DNA from: Nitrosomonas eutropha
Lineage (GTDB): Bacteria > Pseudomonadota > Gammaproteobacteria > Burkholderiales > Nitrosomonadaceae
Direction: 5' to 3'
DNA length: 64,000 nt
Assembly: GCF_900116685.1 (NCBI RefSeq)
Contig: NZ_FPBL01000004.1
Span: 62,001 to 126,000 of the forward strand
Below are positions 56,010 to 64,000 of the stretch, in pieces (position 1 is the stretch's first letter; every line of letters begins with the position of its first letter). The notes below the pieces were generated by a model. The model was not told the origin of the DNA. It saw nothing but the letters and a program-made list of their open reading frames with translations, and made no database searches. Both the position numbers and the translations under genes were made by a program.

Positions 56010-57071
56010 TTATTTCATGAGTTTTCTGATTTTCCCCGCAATATGTTTAGACATACAAGCCAGTCCCCAGAAAGATACGGGATTATAGGCAACTAATCCC
56101 AAGCGTTCGCGTCGGTGGCTCATCCAATCTTTCTTGTAAGCATCGTCCCCGGTAAGGTAGTCAACTTCATGTACCTTGTCCACGTCAATTGCGTGTTGCA
56201 TCAGGTGTGCGGTCAGAATAGTGCCGGGAGACAGGTTGGCATATTTTTCGTTGTACGCTAATTTGTAGATCGCTGCTCGACCATGACTTATTATCCAGAG
56301 CTGTGCTGCAATTGGTTCTTCATCATAGTATGCAATTCCCAACCTTAGCCAGCCTCTGGCTGCACAAAGATTGATTAAAGAGGGCATAAATTCCGGGTAG
56401 GGCTCTGGTATTTTCCAGCTTGCACTATAAATTTTTTTCCAGGCATCAATTGCGATGGGGAGCTTGTCGTGAGTTGTAATGATTTCCAATTTTCCTCGCC
56501 CCCCCGCTAGAAATTTTTTCTTTCGTCGTTCCAGTGTGTTCCTCACCCGAGAGGAAAGTTTTTGCAAATAATCGGAGAATGACTGGTTGTTTACAGGTAG
56601 GTACCAATTTCCCCAACAGAAAAACCGATCAGTTTTAAAACCGATTTTTTTTAAAGCTTGTTCATGAAGATCAAAACCTGACCAGGATGGATCCATAATA
56701 TCAAAGCGAAGTACATCAGCGCGTGTGTCTGACACAATCTTTCTTAAGCAATCAGCCAAGTTATCAAATGTCAGATTGGGAAGAATCAAAGGTTGATACA
56801 GTGAGGAATAAAAGCAAGTAAAACTGTTAATCTGTCGAGCGCCTAGCCTTCTTTTTTTTTGTAATAATGTCGGCCAGATGCCTTGTATAACATTCCCTTC
56901 TTCTGAAGTGTAAATACAGATTTCTTTTGTTTGCTGGATAACACTGGCTTCTAGCAGAAGAAACCAGTCTTTAGATAGATCAAAGCTTATTTTTTCACCT
57001 AATTCGAATAATTTCTGGCAGTTTGCAGGTAAATCATTAGGGCTTTTGTATTTATTAATTAGTTGTTTCAT
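56010..57071 (-). CDS. GNAT/FemAB-like acyltransferase (BcsL/CelD type)
   Basis: A 353-residue protein with a GNAT-like C-terminal half: SRVRNTLERRKKKFL, AIDAWKKIYSASWKIPEPYPEFMPSLI and LGIAYYDEEPIAAQLWIISHGRAAIYKLAYNEKYANLSPGTILTAHLMQHAID, ending DYLTGDDAYKKDWM. This pattern matches the acetyltransferase-6 family found in polysaccharide and exosortase gene sets. The substrate is unknown. AT-rich composition, typical of the host. No obvious operon partner. Confidence 0.8.
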   Translation of the reverse strand: MKQLINKYKSPNDLPANCQKLFELGEKISFDLSKDWFLLLEASVIQQTKEICIYTSEEGNVIQGIWPTLLQKKRRLGARQINSFTCFYSSLYQPLILPNLTFDNLADCLRKIVSDTRADVLRFDIMDPSWSGFDLHEQALKKIGFKTDRFFCWGNWYLPVNNQSFSDYLQKLSSRVRNTLERRKKKFLAGGRGKLEIITTHDKLPIAIDAWKKIYSASWKIPEPYPEFMPSLINLCAARGWLRLGIAYYDEEPIAAQLWIISHGRAAIYKLAYNEKYANLSPGTILTAHLMQHAIDVDKVHEVDYLTGDDAYKKDWMSHRRERLGLVAYNPVSFWGLACMSKHIAGKIRKLMK

Positions 57072-57192
57072 GGGTGATATTTGCGCTCGAATGTCCGATT
57101 ATATGATCATGTGTGGTTCATAATGAACGGAAGCAAAGAAGATGGCTGTAGTTAAATTTGTATATGGACGTGTCATTCGGGTTGTAAATCTT

Positions 57193-58473
57193 TTATTGTG
57201 TTTTGTTTGGTACCAGTCCTCTGGCCATTTTTAATCCTACCAGGCTGAATATGCCTGCCATTGTCAGATAAAGGCCAACAAAGGATGTGCCCCCTGCATC
57301 ATTAAGTGCTTGTGCGGCAATCGGGGCGAGTGCGCCGCCCAGAATACCTCCTAAATTGAAGGCGACAGATACACCTGTATAGCGTATTCGTGGAGGAAAA
57401 AGCGATGGCAGCCATACGCCAAGCGGGCCGTAAACAAACCCCATTATAAACAGGGCAAGCGAAAGCACCATCCAGACCAGCCATAGCGATCCCGCTCCCA
57501 AGGCTGGTCCAAATATTAATCCCAGGATAATTGTTGCTGCACATCCCCATAACAGTACCTGGTTTGCATGATGCTGATCGGCACGTATTCCCGAGAGAAC
57601 GATACCGATAGCCAGAAATGGTATTGCTGCAAGCTGGGTGAGCAGAAACAGCTCACGATCGTATCCAAGTGTCGTAGTGCCATGCGCTAGTGCAAAAGCG
57701 GTTGAAAGATAAAAGATGGCAAAACAGGCAACCACTGTAAACGTTCCGGCAAAGGTGATAGCGGCATGCTTGCGTATCAACTCACCGATGGGAACCGGTA
57801 TGGGGGGATCTTTTGCCAGTGCCCGGGTAAATTCAGGTGTTTCATTAATTTTCAGTCGCACCCATAAACCGAGACCAACCAAAATTGCGCTGGCAAGGAA
57901 CGGGATTCGCCACCCCCATGCTGCAAAGTCCGCTTCACTCAACACCGTACCGAGTAGCAAAAATAATCCGTTTGCAGCAATGAATCCGATTGGGGCGCCT
58001 AACTGAGGAACCATGCCAAATCGGGCTCGCCATCCCCGGGGAGCGTATTCAACAGCCAATAAAGCCGCACCGCCCCATTCGCCGCCAAGTCCCAGCCCCT
58101 GACCAAAACGCAGGGTGCATAATAATAACGGAGCTATCCAGCCTGCCGTCGCGTAAGTGGGCAAGAATGCAATCAGCAGAGTTGATATACCCATCAGTAA
58201 CAATGAGGCAACCAGTGTCGATTTTCTCCCGATCCGATCACCAAAATGGCCGAATAATATCGCACCAACCGGCCGCGCGAGGAAGGCGAGTCCAAAGCTC
58301 AGGAATGACAACATTAATTGCGCAGATGGAGATTCTGCGGGAAAAAATAAAGGTCCAAATATCAGTGCTGCTGCTGTGGCATAAATATAGAAATCATAAA
58401 ATTCGATAGTTGTTCCAACCAAGCTTGCAATCAGTATGCGGCGATGCTGATAAAAAGGGTGAGGCATAGTCAA
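57193..58473 (-). CDS. MFS transporter of the metabolite:H+ symporter family
   Basis: A 426-residue permease with 12 predicted membrane helices. The MHS-type signatures FGHFGDRIGRKSTLVASLLLMG (loop 2-3) and FGQGLGLGGEWGGAALLAVEYAP are complete, as in ProP- and KgtP-like carriers; a second conserved GPLGVWLPSLFPPRIRYTGVS lies in the C-terminal half. It would import a small organic solute with protons; which one cannot be told. Confidence 0.92.
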   Translation of the reverse strand: MTMPHPFYQHRRILIASLVGTTIEFYDFYIYATAAALIFGPLFFPAESPSAQLMLSFLSFGLAFLARPVGAILFGHFGDRIGRKSTLVASLLLMGISTLLIAFLPTYATAGWIAPLLLCTLRFGQGLGLGGEWGGAALLAVEYAPRGWRARFGMVPQLGAPIGFIAANGLFLLLGTVLSEADFAAWGWRIPFLASAILVGLGLWVRLKINETPEFTRALAKDPPIPVPIGELIRKHAAITFAGTFTVVACFAIFYLSTAFALAHGTTTLGYDRELFLLTQLAAIPFLAIGIVLSGIRADQHHANQVLLWGCAATIILGLIFGPALGAGSLWLVWMVLSLALFIMGFVYGPLGVWLPSLFPPRIRYTGVSVAFNLGGILGGALAPIAAQALNDAGGTSFVGLYLTMAGIFSLVGLKMARGLVPNKTQ

Positions 58474-58549
58474 CAGTTCTTTTCCAATATTTACGGGTTA
58501 TCAAGTTACTTTAAGCGCCTCAGTGCCGCATATTTGGTAGAGGTATGGA

Positions 58550-59095
58550 TCAGTCAAATACCTCAGCCTGATCAAATGGTGTTCCCAGGGCATCCTTGGC
58601 AGACAGGGCAGGCAAAATACCTGCTGGCCAGGCAATATCGAGTGTCGAGTCATTCCAGAGAATGCAGCGCTCATGGGCAGGTGCATAGTAATCCGTGGTC
58701 TTGTAGAGAAATTCGGTGGTTTCGCTCAGTACGACAAAACCGTGGGCAAATCCTTCGGGTATCCAGAGTTGGCATTTGTTTTCTGCAGAAAGAATTTTCC
58801 CTGTCCATTGGCCAAAGGTTTTTGAGCTTTTGCGCAGATCAATCGCTACGTCAAACACTTCACCTTGCACCACGCGCACCAGCTTGCCCTGTGGTTGCCG
58901 AATCTGATAATGCAGTCCGCGCAGGACATTCTTCATACTGCGGCTGTGATTATCCTGCATGAACTGAACCGGCCTGCCGATGATTTCTTCAAAACCGGCC
59001 TGATTGAAGCTTTCAAAAAAGAAGCCGCGTTCATCGCCGTATACTTTTGGTTCGATCAGATAGACATCAGGAATCGCAAGAGGTGTGGCTTTCAT
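58550..59095 (-). CDS. rfbC: dTDP-4-dehydrorhamnose 3,5-epimerase
   Basis: A 181-residue cupin-fold epimerase of dTDP-L-rhamnose synthesis. Signatures DERGFFFESF, DNHSRSMKNVLRGLHYQ (catalytic His), VVQGEVFDVAIDLRKSS, and PEGFAHGFVVLSETTEFLYKTTDYYAP (catalytic Tyr). Length is normal. The other rfb genes are not adjacent; its neighbours are an MFS transporter and a 2-hydroxyacid dehydrogenase. Confidence 0.97.
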   Translation of the reverse strand: MKATPLAIPDVYLIEPKVYGDERGFFFESFNQAGFEEIIGRPVQFMQDNHSRSMKNVLRGLHYQIRQPQGKLVRVVQGEVFDVAIDLRKSSKTFGQWTGKILSAENKCQLWIPEGFAHGFVVLSETTEFLYKTTDYYAPAHERCILWNDSTLDIAWPAGILPALSAKDALGTPFDQAEVFD

Positions 59096-59175
59096 TCAGG
59101 TTTTTCCTTGGAGAGTTTTCATAAAGCAGCATAGTACGGTAGTGGACATTACCCGGTTTAGATGTGTATCCAGGA

Positions 59176-60144
59176 TTACTGCAACACTGTATTAATCTGG
59201 TTAAAAGGCTTGTTTTGCAGGAAATTACCTATGTTATCTGCCAGCAGGTTGATCATGCGTTGTCTGGATTCCACACTGGCCCAGGCGGAATGCGGTGTAA
59301 TGAGCAGATTAGGATGAGGGTAATCCAGTAGGGGGTTACCATTAACGGGTGGTTCTTCTTGCAGGACGTCGATAGCCGCACCGGCAATACGACCGGAATA
59401 AAGGGCCTGCAGCAGATCGTCTTCATTGATCAAGCCGCTTCTGGCTGTATTAATAAGGTATACCGAGGGTTTCATCAGACTTAATTCCCGCTTGCCAATC
59501 AAATGCCGGGTATCTGTCGATAATGGACAGTGCAGCGTAATGAAATCCGCCTGTTGGATAACATCATTGAATGCCGTGCGCCCGGGCCGGATGGATGAGG
59601 CAGATTTGTGTTCAGCAATCAACAGTTGCATACCGAATGCTTGGGCTATGTTTGCCACAGCGCTGCCGAGCTCGCCATGCCCGATGATACCAAGCGTCTT
59701 TCCCGCCAGTTCCATAACGCCGAAATCAAGCGGGCAGAAGTAGGTGCTGGTCTGCCAACCCCCTTTTTTTATCAGCTGCCGATATTCCACAAAACGGCAG
59801 GCAAAGTTCAGCATGAACATAAGCGTGTGTTGCGCAACGGAGCCAGTGGCATAGTTGCGTACATTACAGACCGGAATATTGCGTTCAGCGGCTGCAGCAA
59901 GATCGACGTTGTTATAACCGGTGGCTGCAACACAAATCAGTTTTAGCCGATCTGCTGCAAATATGGTCGTCCGGTCCAGCTGCACTTTATTGCTGACGAT
60001 GATTTCAGCTTCTTTGATCCGCTCTGTAACCTGCTCCCGGGAGGTGTTGTCATGGTAAATCCAGGGGGATACGGCCTGCTCCAGCGCTGCCCGATCAATA
60101 TCACCGCGCGTGACAGAGCCGAAATCAAGGAAAACCGTAAGCAT
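59176..60144 (-). CDS. D-2-hydroxyacid dehydrogenase (glycerate/hydroxypyruvate type)
   Basis: A 322-residue NAD(P)-dependent dehydrogenase. Rossmann motif GIIGHGELGSAVA, catalytic Arg in NTARSGLI, Glu in VLQEEPP and His in PHSAWAS are in the standard order. It resembles HprA-type glycerate dehydrogenases, but substrate choice cannot be settled by eye. Monocistronic on the minus strand. Confidence 0.92.
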   Translation of the reverse strand: MLTVFLDFGSVTRGDIDRAALEQAVSPWIYHDNTSREQVTERIKEAEIIVSNKVQLDRTTIFAADRLKLICVAATGYNNVDLAAAAERNIPVCNVRNYATGSVAQHTLMFMLNFACRFVEYRQLIKKGGWQTSTYFCPLDFGVMELAGKTLGIIGHGELGSAVANIAQAFGMQLLIAEHKSASSIRPGRTAFNDVIQQADFITLHCPLSTDTRHLIGKRELSLMKPSVYLINTARSGLINEDDLLQALYSGRIAGAAIDVLQEEPPVNGNPLLDYPHPNLLITPHSAWASVESRQRMINLLADNIGNFLQNKPFNQINTVLQ

Positions 60145-60357
60145 AATCGTTATATAGCTGGATATTTAAAAAGAATGTTTCAAAGAAATGTATTGAAAGC
60201 CAGGTATGTTGTCAAATCAAGTAGTCTTGATAGCTTATTCCATTCCCAAATCAAAAATAACACGCAGGCGAGCCGCAGACAGTATAAATAATACGGCCAG
60301 GCGAAGCCGACAAAGTTAGTTCTGATTTAGAAATAGAATTAGATTGGCAGCCGGCAA

Positions 60358-60390
60358 CAAAAAAGCCGATACAGTTCCCGGTATCGGCTT
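60358..60390 (-). terminator. Terminator after the cytochrome c gene
   Basis: AGCCGATAC (60364-60372) pairs with GTATCGGCT (60381-60389) around an 8-base loop, and on the minus strand is followed by a T-run. It lies about 25 bp beyond the cytochrome stop codon, a strong intrinsic terminator. Confidence 0.8.
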
Positions 60391-60412
60391 GAATTTATAG
60401 CTGACGATCAGA

Positions 60413-60727
60413 TCATTTGAGTGTCTTGATCCATTCTGCTAGTGCTTTGGCATCATCATCACTGACATTGACGTTTGGTGGCATTGGAATCTGACCCCAT
60501 ACACCAGTGCTGCCCCCTTTGATTTTTCCTGCCAGATACCCGGCTTCATCAGCCTGATCAGCATATTTTGCTGCAATTTCTTTAAATGAAGGGCCAACAA
60601 GTTTTGCATCTACCTGATGACAAGCGACACAATTGTTTTTTGCTGCCAATTCAGGGCTGGCTTGAACATAACCGGCCACTAGCAATGCTGAAGCAGCAAA
60701 TACACCTAACCAAGCTGTTTTCATCAA
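60413..60727 (-). CDS. Class I cytochrome c (cytochrome c-552 type)
   Basis: A 104-residue secreted cytochrome: signal peptide ending VQA, mature start SPELAAKNN, haem site CVACH (Cys-x-x-Cys-His), and the methionine ligand in IPMPPNVNVSDDDAKALAEWIKTLK. From memory the mature part is close to the soluble cytochrome c-552 of Nitrosomonas europaea, which passes electrons between the cytochrome c-554/quinol side and the oxidases. Two adjacent ATGs (60727 or 60724) could serve as start. Strong evidence for the host group. Confidence 0.93.
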   Translation of the reverse strand: MMKTAWLGVFAASALLVAGYVQASPELAAKNNCVACHQVDAKLVGPSFKEIAAKYADQADEAGYLAGKIKGGSTGVWGQIPMPPNVNVSDDDAKALAEWIKTLK

Positions 60728-60747
60728 TTTCTTCCTTTTATGAATGA

Positions 60748-62817
60748 TTAAGGGAGTGCCATTCTACCGTGAACCCTGCAGACTTGCAGCAGTTCATTCA
60801 ATGAATGAATCTCCGGGAGACAATGCCTGCCCTCACATACCCGGGCACTGACTTTTCCATCCGGGGCAGAGCGTTTCTTAAGACCATCAGATAGCCCGGA
60901 AAGTTCATGAGGCAGTGCGATTGATATTATATTTAATGAACAGGGAACCAGTGCCTTAAGCCATACTTGTAATTCTGTTTCATTTCCAGACAGGAGCACC
61001 GTCCGGGTTGGTTCCAGAAATTCCTCCAGTGCGACCAACATGCTGCAATGTGAGCTGGCCTGGTGTGACAACACATCAGAGAAAATATCTAGTGTACGTT
61101 TGGCGGATTCGAGGTAGCGTGGCTCACCTACCAGATAGCCCAGGCGTTGCAAAACTACGGTGGTAATACCGTTCCCGGCAGGAATTGCGCCATCGTGGCC
61201 AGTTTTAGGTCGGTGAATAAGCGTTTCATGGTCATGACTGGTGAAGAAGAATCCACCGGATGTTTTATCTTCAAACCGGGTGAGCAGTGCATCAGCGAGG
61301 GTGATGGCAAAATCAAGATCCGCCTGTCGAAAGCTGGCTTGCAGCAGCGTCAGCAGGCTATCCAGCAGGAAGGCATGATCATCCAGGTAGGCATTCAGAT
61401 GTGCCTTGCCATCCTTGAACGTTGCCAGCAGGCAGCTATCCTGCCATAGCCTGTCATGAATGAAATCCATTGCCCGCATGGCTGAATCAATCCATTCCTC
61501 ACGTTCAAAAATCTGTCCGGCGCGCGCCATGCCCTTGATCATCAGCGCATTCCAGCTGGTCAGTATTTTTTCATCACGCCCTGGCCGGATACGCTGCTCA
61601 CGTTCGTTCAGTAACTTCTTGCGTGCGCTGTCAATGAGCTGTTGCGCAGCTTCCGAATTGATTTGATTATTTGCTGCAACTGCTTCGATTGATTGCACAA
61701 CTTCAAGATGCCAGCGCTGATCTTCGAAGTTGGGGGGGCGATCAAAGCCAAAGTAAGGGGCTGCCACCGCATATTCTTCCCTGGTGAGAATCGCGGCAAT
61801 CGCCTGCCGATCCCAGACGTAGAATTTGCCTTCTTCATGTTCAGAATCAGCATCCAGTGAGGAAAAATAGCCTCCACCCGCTGCTGTACTGGCTTGCATT
61901 TCCCGTATGACCCAAGCTGCTGTTTCTTCAACAACCTGTTTGAAAAGTGGGTTGCCGGTCACCAACCAGGTTTCTGCATAGAGGGGCAGCAACAGCGCGT
62001 TGTCATACAGCATTTTTTCAAAATGCGGAATCCGCCAATAACGATCAGTGCTGTAGCGGCAAAACCCGCCGCCCAGTTGGTCATATAAACCACCCTGCGC
62101 CATCTTTTCCAGAGTGTGGGTCACAACATGCAGCGCCTGAGTATTGTTATCAGCGACATAACGCCGCAGGCAGAACTGCAATTCAGCCGGATGAAGGAAC
62201 TTGGGTGCATCGCCAAATCCACCATACGTTTCATCAAACTGGCGATTCAACTGTTGCCATGCCTGGTCAATTGGTTGCCGGGAAAGTACGGAAGCATCAG
62301 TTTCAGATGTAGGTAGTGATTGAACAAGCAATTTCAGTAATACTGCATTCTGCTGTTCGATATCCTCCGTACGAGTGTGATAAGCCTCTGCCACTTTTGG
62401 CAGCAGTTGCAGGAATCCTGGCATACCGTGGCGTGCTTCCTTTGGAAAGTAAGTGCCGCCGAAAAAAGGCTTTTGTTCGGGTGTCAGGAACATGGTTAGT
62501 GGCCAGCCGCCGGAACGATGATTCAGCGCATAGTGTGCACTCTGGTAAATTTGGTCAATGTCAGGGCGTTCTTCACGATCAACCTTGATATTGACGAAAT
62601 GCGTGTTCATGGCAGCAGCCACTTCAGCATCTTCAAATGATTCATGCGCCATTACATGACACCAGTGGCAGGCGGAATAGCCGATAGAGAGCAATATCGG
62701 CTTATTCTGTGTTTGTGCAATTTCCAATGCCTCTTTCCCCCATGGATACCAGTCCACAGGGTTATCCGCGTGCTGCAGCAAGTAAGGACTGGTTTCTCCG
62801 GCAAGGTGGTTAGGCAT
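60748..62817 (-). CDS. Thioredoxin-domain protein of the YyaL/DUF255 family
   Basis: A 689-residue protein. The N-terminal DUF255 thioredoxin-like domain has [16 protein letters not shown] (CxxC) and [13 protein letters not shown]; a long (alpha/alpha)6-like part resembling AGE/cellobiose epimerases follows, with [25 protein letters not shown] and [17 protein letters not shown]. Homologous to human SPATA20; the biochemical role is not settled. It lies 15 bp after ilvD and 20 bp before the cytochrome gene, so all three may be co-transcribed. Confidence 0.93.
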   Translation of the reverse strand: MPNHLAGETSPYLLQHADNPVDWYPWGKEALEIAQTQNKPILLSIGYSACHWCHVMAHESFEDAEVAAAMNTHFVNIKVDREERPDIDQIYQSAHYALNHRSGGWPLTMFLTPEQKPFFGGTYFPKEARHGMPGFLQLLPKVAEAYHTRTEDIEQQNAVLLKLLVQSLPTSETDASVLSRQPIDQAWQQLNRQFDETYGGFGDAPKFLHPAELQFCLRRYVADNNTQALHVVTHTLEKMAQGGLYDQLGGGFCRYSTDRYWRIPHFEKMLYDNALLLPLYAETWLVTGNPLFKQVVEETAAWVIREMQASTAAGGGYFSSLDADSEHEEGKFYVWDRQAIAAILTREEYAVAAPYFGFDRPPNFEDQRWHLEVVQSIEAVAANNQINSEAAQQLIDSARKKLLNEREQRIRPGRDEKILTSWNALMIKGMARAGQIFEREEWIDSAMRAMDFIHDRLWQDSCLLATFKDGKAHLNAYLDDHAFLLDSLLTLLQASFRQADLDFAITLADALLTRFEDKTSGGFFFTSHDHETLIHRPKTGHDGAIPAGNGITTVVLQRLGYLVGEPRYLESAKRTLDIFSDVLSHQASSHCSMLVALEEFLEPTRTVLLSGNETELQVWLKALVPCSLNIISIALPHELSGLSDGLKKRSAPDGKVSARVCEGRHCLPEIHSLNELLQVCRVHGRMALP

Positions 62818-62832
62818 TATTTTTTAGGGAGA

Positions 62833-64000
62833 TTAATCAGTAACCGCGCCACGACTGGCGGTTGATACCAGTTTGGCGTATTTCGCCAGCACACCACGTG
62901 TGTAGCGTGGTGCAGGTGGTTGCCAGGCTACCCGGCGGCGCTCTAGTTCTGTTTCTGAAATATTCAGTTGTAACAGGCGGCGATGTGCGTCGATTGTGAT
63001 TGAATCTCCTTCTTCCACCAGAGCAATTACTCCCCCGGCGTATGCTTCCGGTGCAACATGGCCTACGACCATGCCATAGGTGCCACCGGAAAAACGGCCA
63101 TCGGTAATCAATCCGACCGAATCACCCAATCCTTCACCAATCAGTGCCGAAGTGGGGGAAAGCATTTCACGCATACCAGGGCCACCACGTGGACCCTCGT
63201 AGCGAATAACGACGACATCACCCGGCTTGATCTTACGCTCAAGAATGGCAGTCATGCAGGTTTCTTCGGATTCAAATACTCTGGCAGGCCCGGTAATACT
63301 GGGGTTTTTTACACCGGAAATCTTGGCCACCGCACCTTCCGGTGAAAGATTACCCTTCAGGATCGCCAGATGACCTTGTTCATACACCGGGTTATCCCAG
63401 GTGCGGATGACGTTTTGATCCGCACGCGGTTGTTCAGGAATATCTTTCAGTACTTCAGCGATAGTTTGCCCACTGATGGTCAGGCAGTCACCATGCAACA
63501 GACCGTGCACGAGCAGCATTTTCATCACTTGTGGAATGCCGCCTGCTCTGTGCAGATCAGTGGCGACGTAGCGCCCGGAAGGTTTCAGGTCACACAACAC
63601 CGGCACACGGGCACGAATCGCTTCGAAATCGTCAATATGAAAATCTACTTCTGCTGCGTGGGCGATGGCCAGCAGATGCAGCACAGCATTGGTCGAGCCG
63701 CCTACGGCCATGACTACCGTTACTGCATTTTCGAGTGACTTGCGGGTAATCAGGCTGCGCGGCAGAATCTGTTTTTTGATTGCTTCCACCAGCACCTCGG
63801 CAGAGCGGGTGGCGCTGATCCGCTTTTCCTCATCTTCCGCAGCCATAGTGGAGGAATGGGGCAGACTCATGCCCATCGCCTCAATCGCAGAGGACATGGT
63901 GTTGGCGGTGTACATGCCGCCGCACGAACCTGCGCCGGGACAGGCATGGCGTTCAACTTCCAGCAGTTCCTGATCATCAATCTTGTGTGCGCTATGTTGC
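62833..64000 (-). CDS. ilvD: Dihydroxy-acid dehydratase (5' part beyond window)
   Basis: The frame enters from the right edge and runs to the stop at 62833, giving about 389 of roughly 560 residues. The Fe-S cluster and active-site segment [40 protein letters not shown] is complete, followed by DFEAI..., [10 protein letters not shown] and the C-terminal [21 protein letters not shown]. It dehydrates dihydroxy-acids in branched-chain amino-acid synthesis. An ATG at 63915 is internal. The N-terminal about 170 residues are outside the window. Confidence 0.95.
   Translation of the reverse strand, partial: QHSAHKIDDQELLEVERHACPGAGSCGGMYTANTMSSAIEAMGMSLPHSSTMAAEDEEKRISATRSAEVLVEAIKKQILPRSLITRKSLENAVTVVMAVGGSTNAVLHLLAIAHAAEVDFHIDDFEAIRARVPVLCDLKPSGRYVATDLHRAGGIPQVMKMLLVHGLLHGDCLTISGQTIAEVLKDIPEQPRADQNVIRTWDNPVYEQGHLAILKGNLSPEGAVAKISGVKNPSITGPARVFESEETCMTAILERKIKPGDVVVIRYEGPRGGPGMREMLSPTSALIGEGLGDSVGLITDGRFSGGTYGMVVGHVAPEAYAGGVIALVEEGDSITIDAHRRLLQLNISETELERRRVAWQPPAPRYTRGVLAKYAKLVSTASRGAVTD

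Overview
The window is chromosomal DNA of a betaproteobacterium, most likely Nitrosomonas or a close relative. The best single marker is a small class I cytochrome c (60413-60727) that closely matches, from memory, the cytochrome c-552 of ammonia oxidisers. The gene orders aroA-cmk-rpsA-ihfB-lapA-pyrF, dprA-smg-topB, grpE-dnaK-dnaJ and guaB-guaA fit that group. No rRNA, tRNA or CRISPR array was recognised.

Region 1 (1-29.2 kb) is ordinary core genome: a LysM-protein tail, dprA, smg and topB; the aroA-to-pyrF cluster; a minus-strand run suhB - MCE protein - auxiliary lipoprotein - lptM (only 40 aa) - lysA - squalene synthase; trmJ; a glutathione transferase; purB; grpE-dnaK-dnaJ; a giant MscK-type channel; and an osmC - flavin monooxygenase - tetR operon. 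A 143-bp MITE-like element lies before aroA, and an internally deleted IS5-family transposase lies at 29.3-29.8 kb.

Region 2 (about 30.0-50.8 kb) is a visibly G+C-richer island inserted at the 3' end of guaA. From left to right it carries: (a) a XamI-type restriction-modification operon led by a small ribbon-helix-helix protein, whose promoter contains two copies of GTCGAC, the XamI recognition sequence; (b) small plasmid-type genes plus trbL, a trbK-like lipoprotein and trbJ; (c) a FitA-like antitoxin, an RP4/IncP-type relaxase TraI, TraJ and an RK2-like oriT; (d) inverted copies of an IncP-like iteron (candidate oriV), a frameshifted replication initiator, an RSF1010-type RepA helicase and an AlpA-like regulator; (e) a divergent HTH/zinc-binding regulator; (f) a 2019-residue STAND NTPase with an N-terminal nuclease-like domain (Avs/NLR-like defence candidate); and (g) a P4-type integrase wrecked by an internal deletion. 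The island reads as a former mobilisable replicon or integrative mobilisable element, built from IncQ-like replication and IncP-like transfer parts, that is now fixed in the chromosome and carries two defence modules.

Region 3 (50.8-64 kb) is core genome again: guaA, guaB, a TIGR04073-type protein, a HAD phosphatase and hda, a GNAT/FemAB-like protein, an MFS transporter, rfbC, a 2-hydroxyacid dehydrogenase, cytochrome c-552, a YyaL-type thioredoxin-domain protein and the 3' part of ilvD, cut by the window edge.

Family names come from recalled motifs, not from database searches. Coordinates of motifs were counted by hand.
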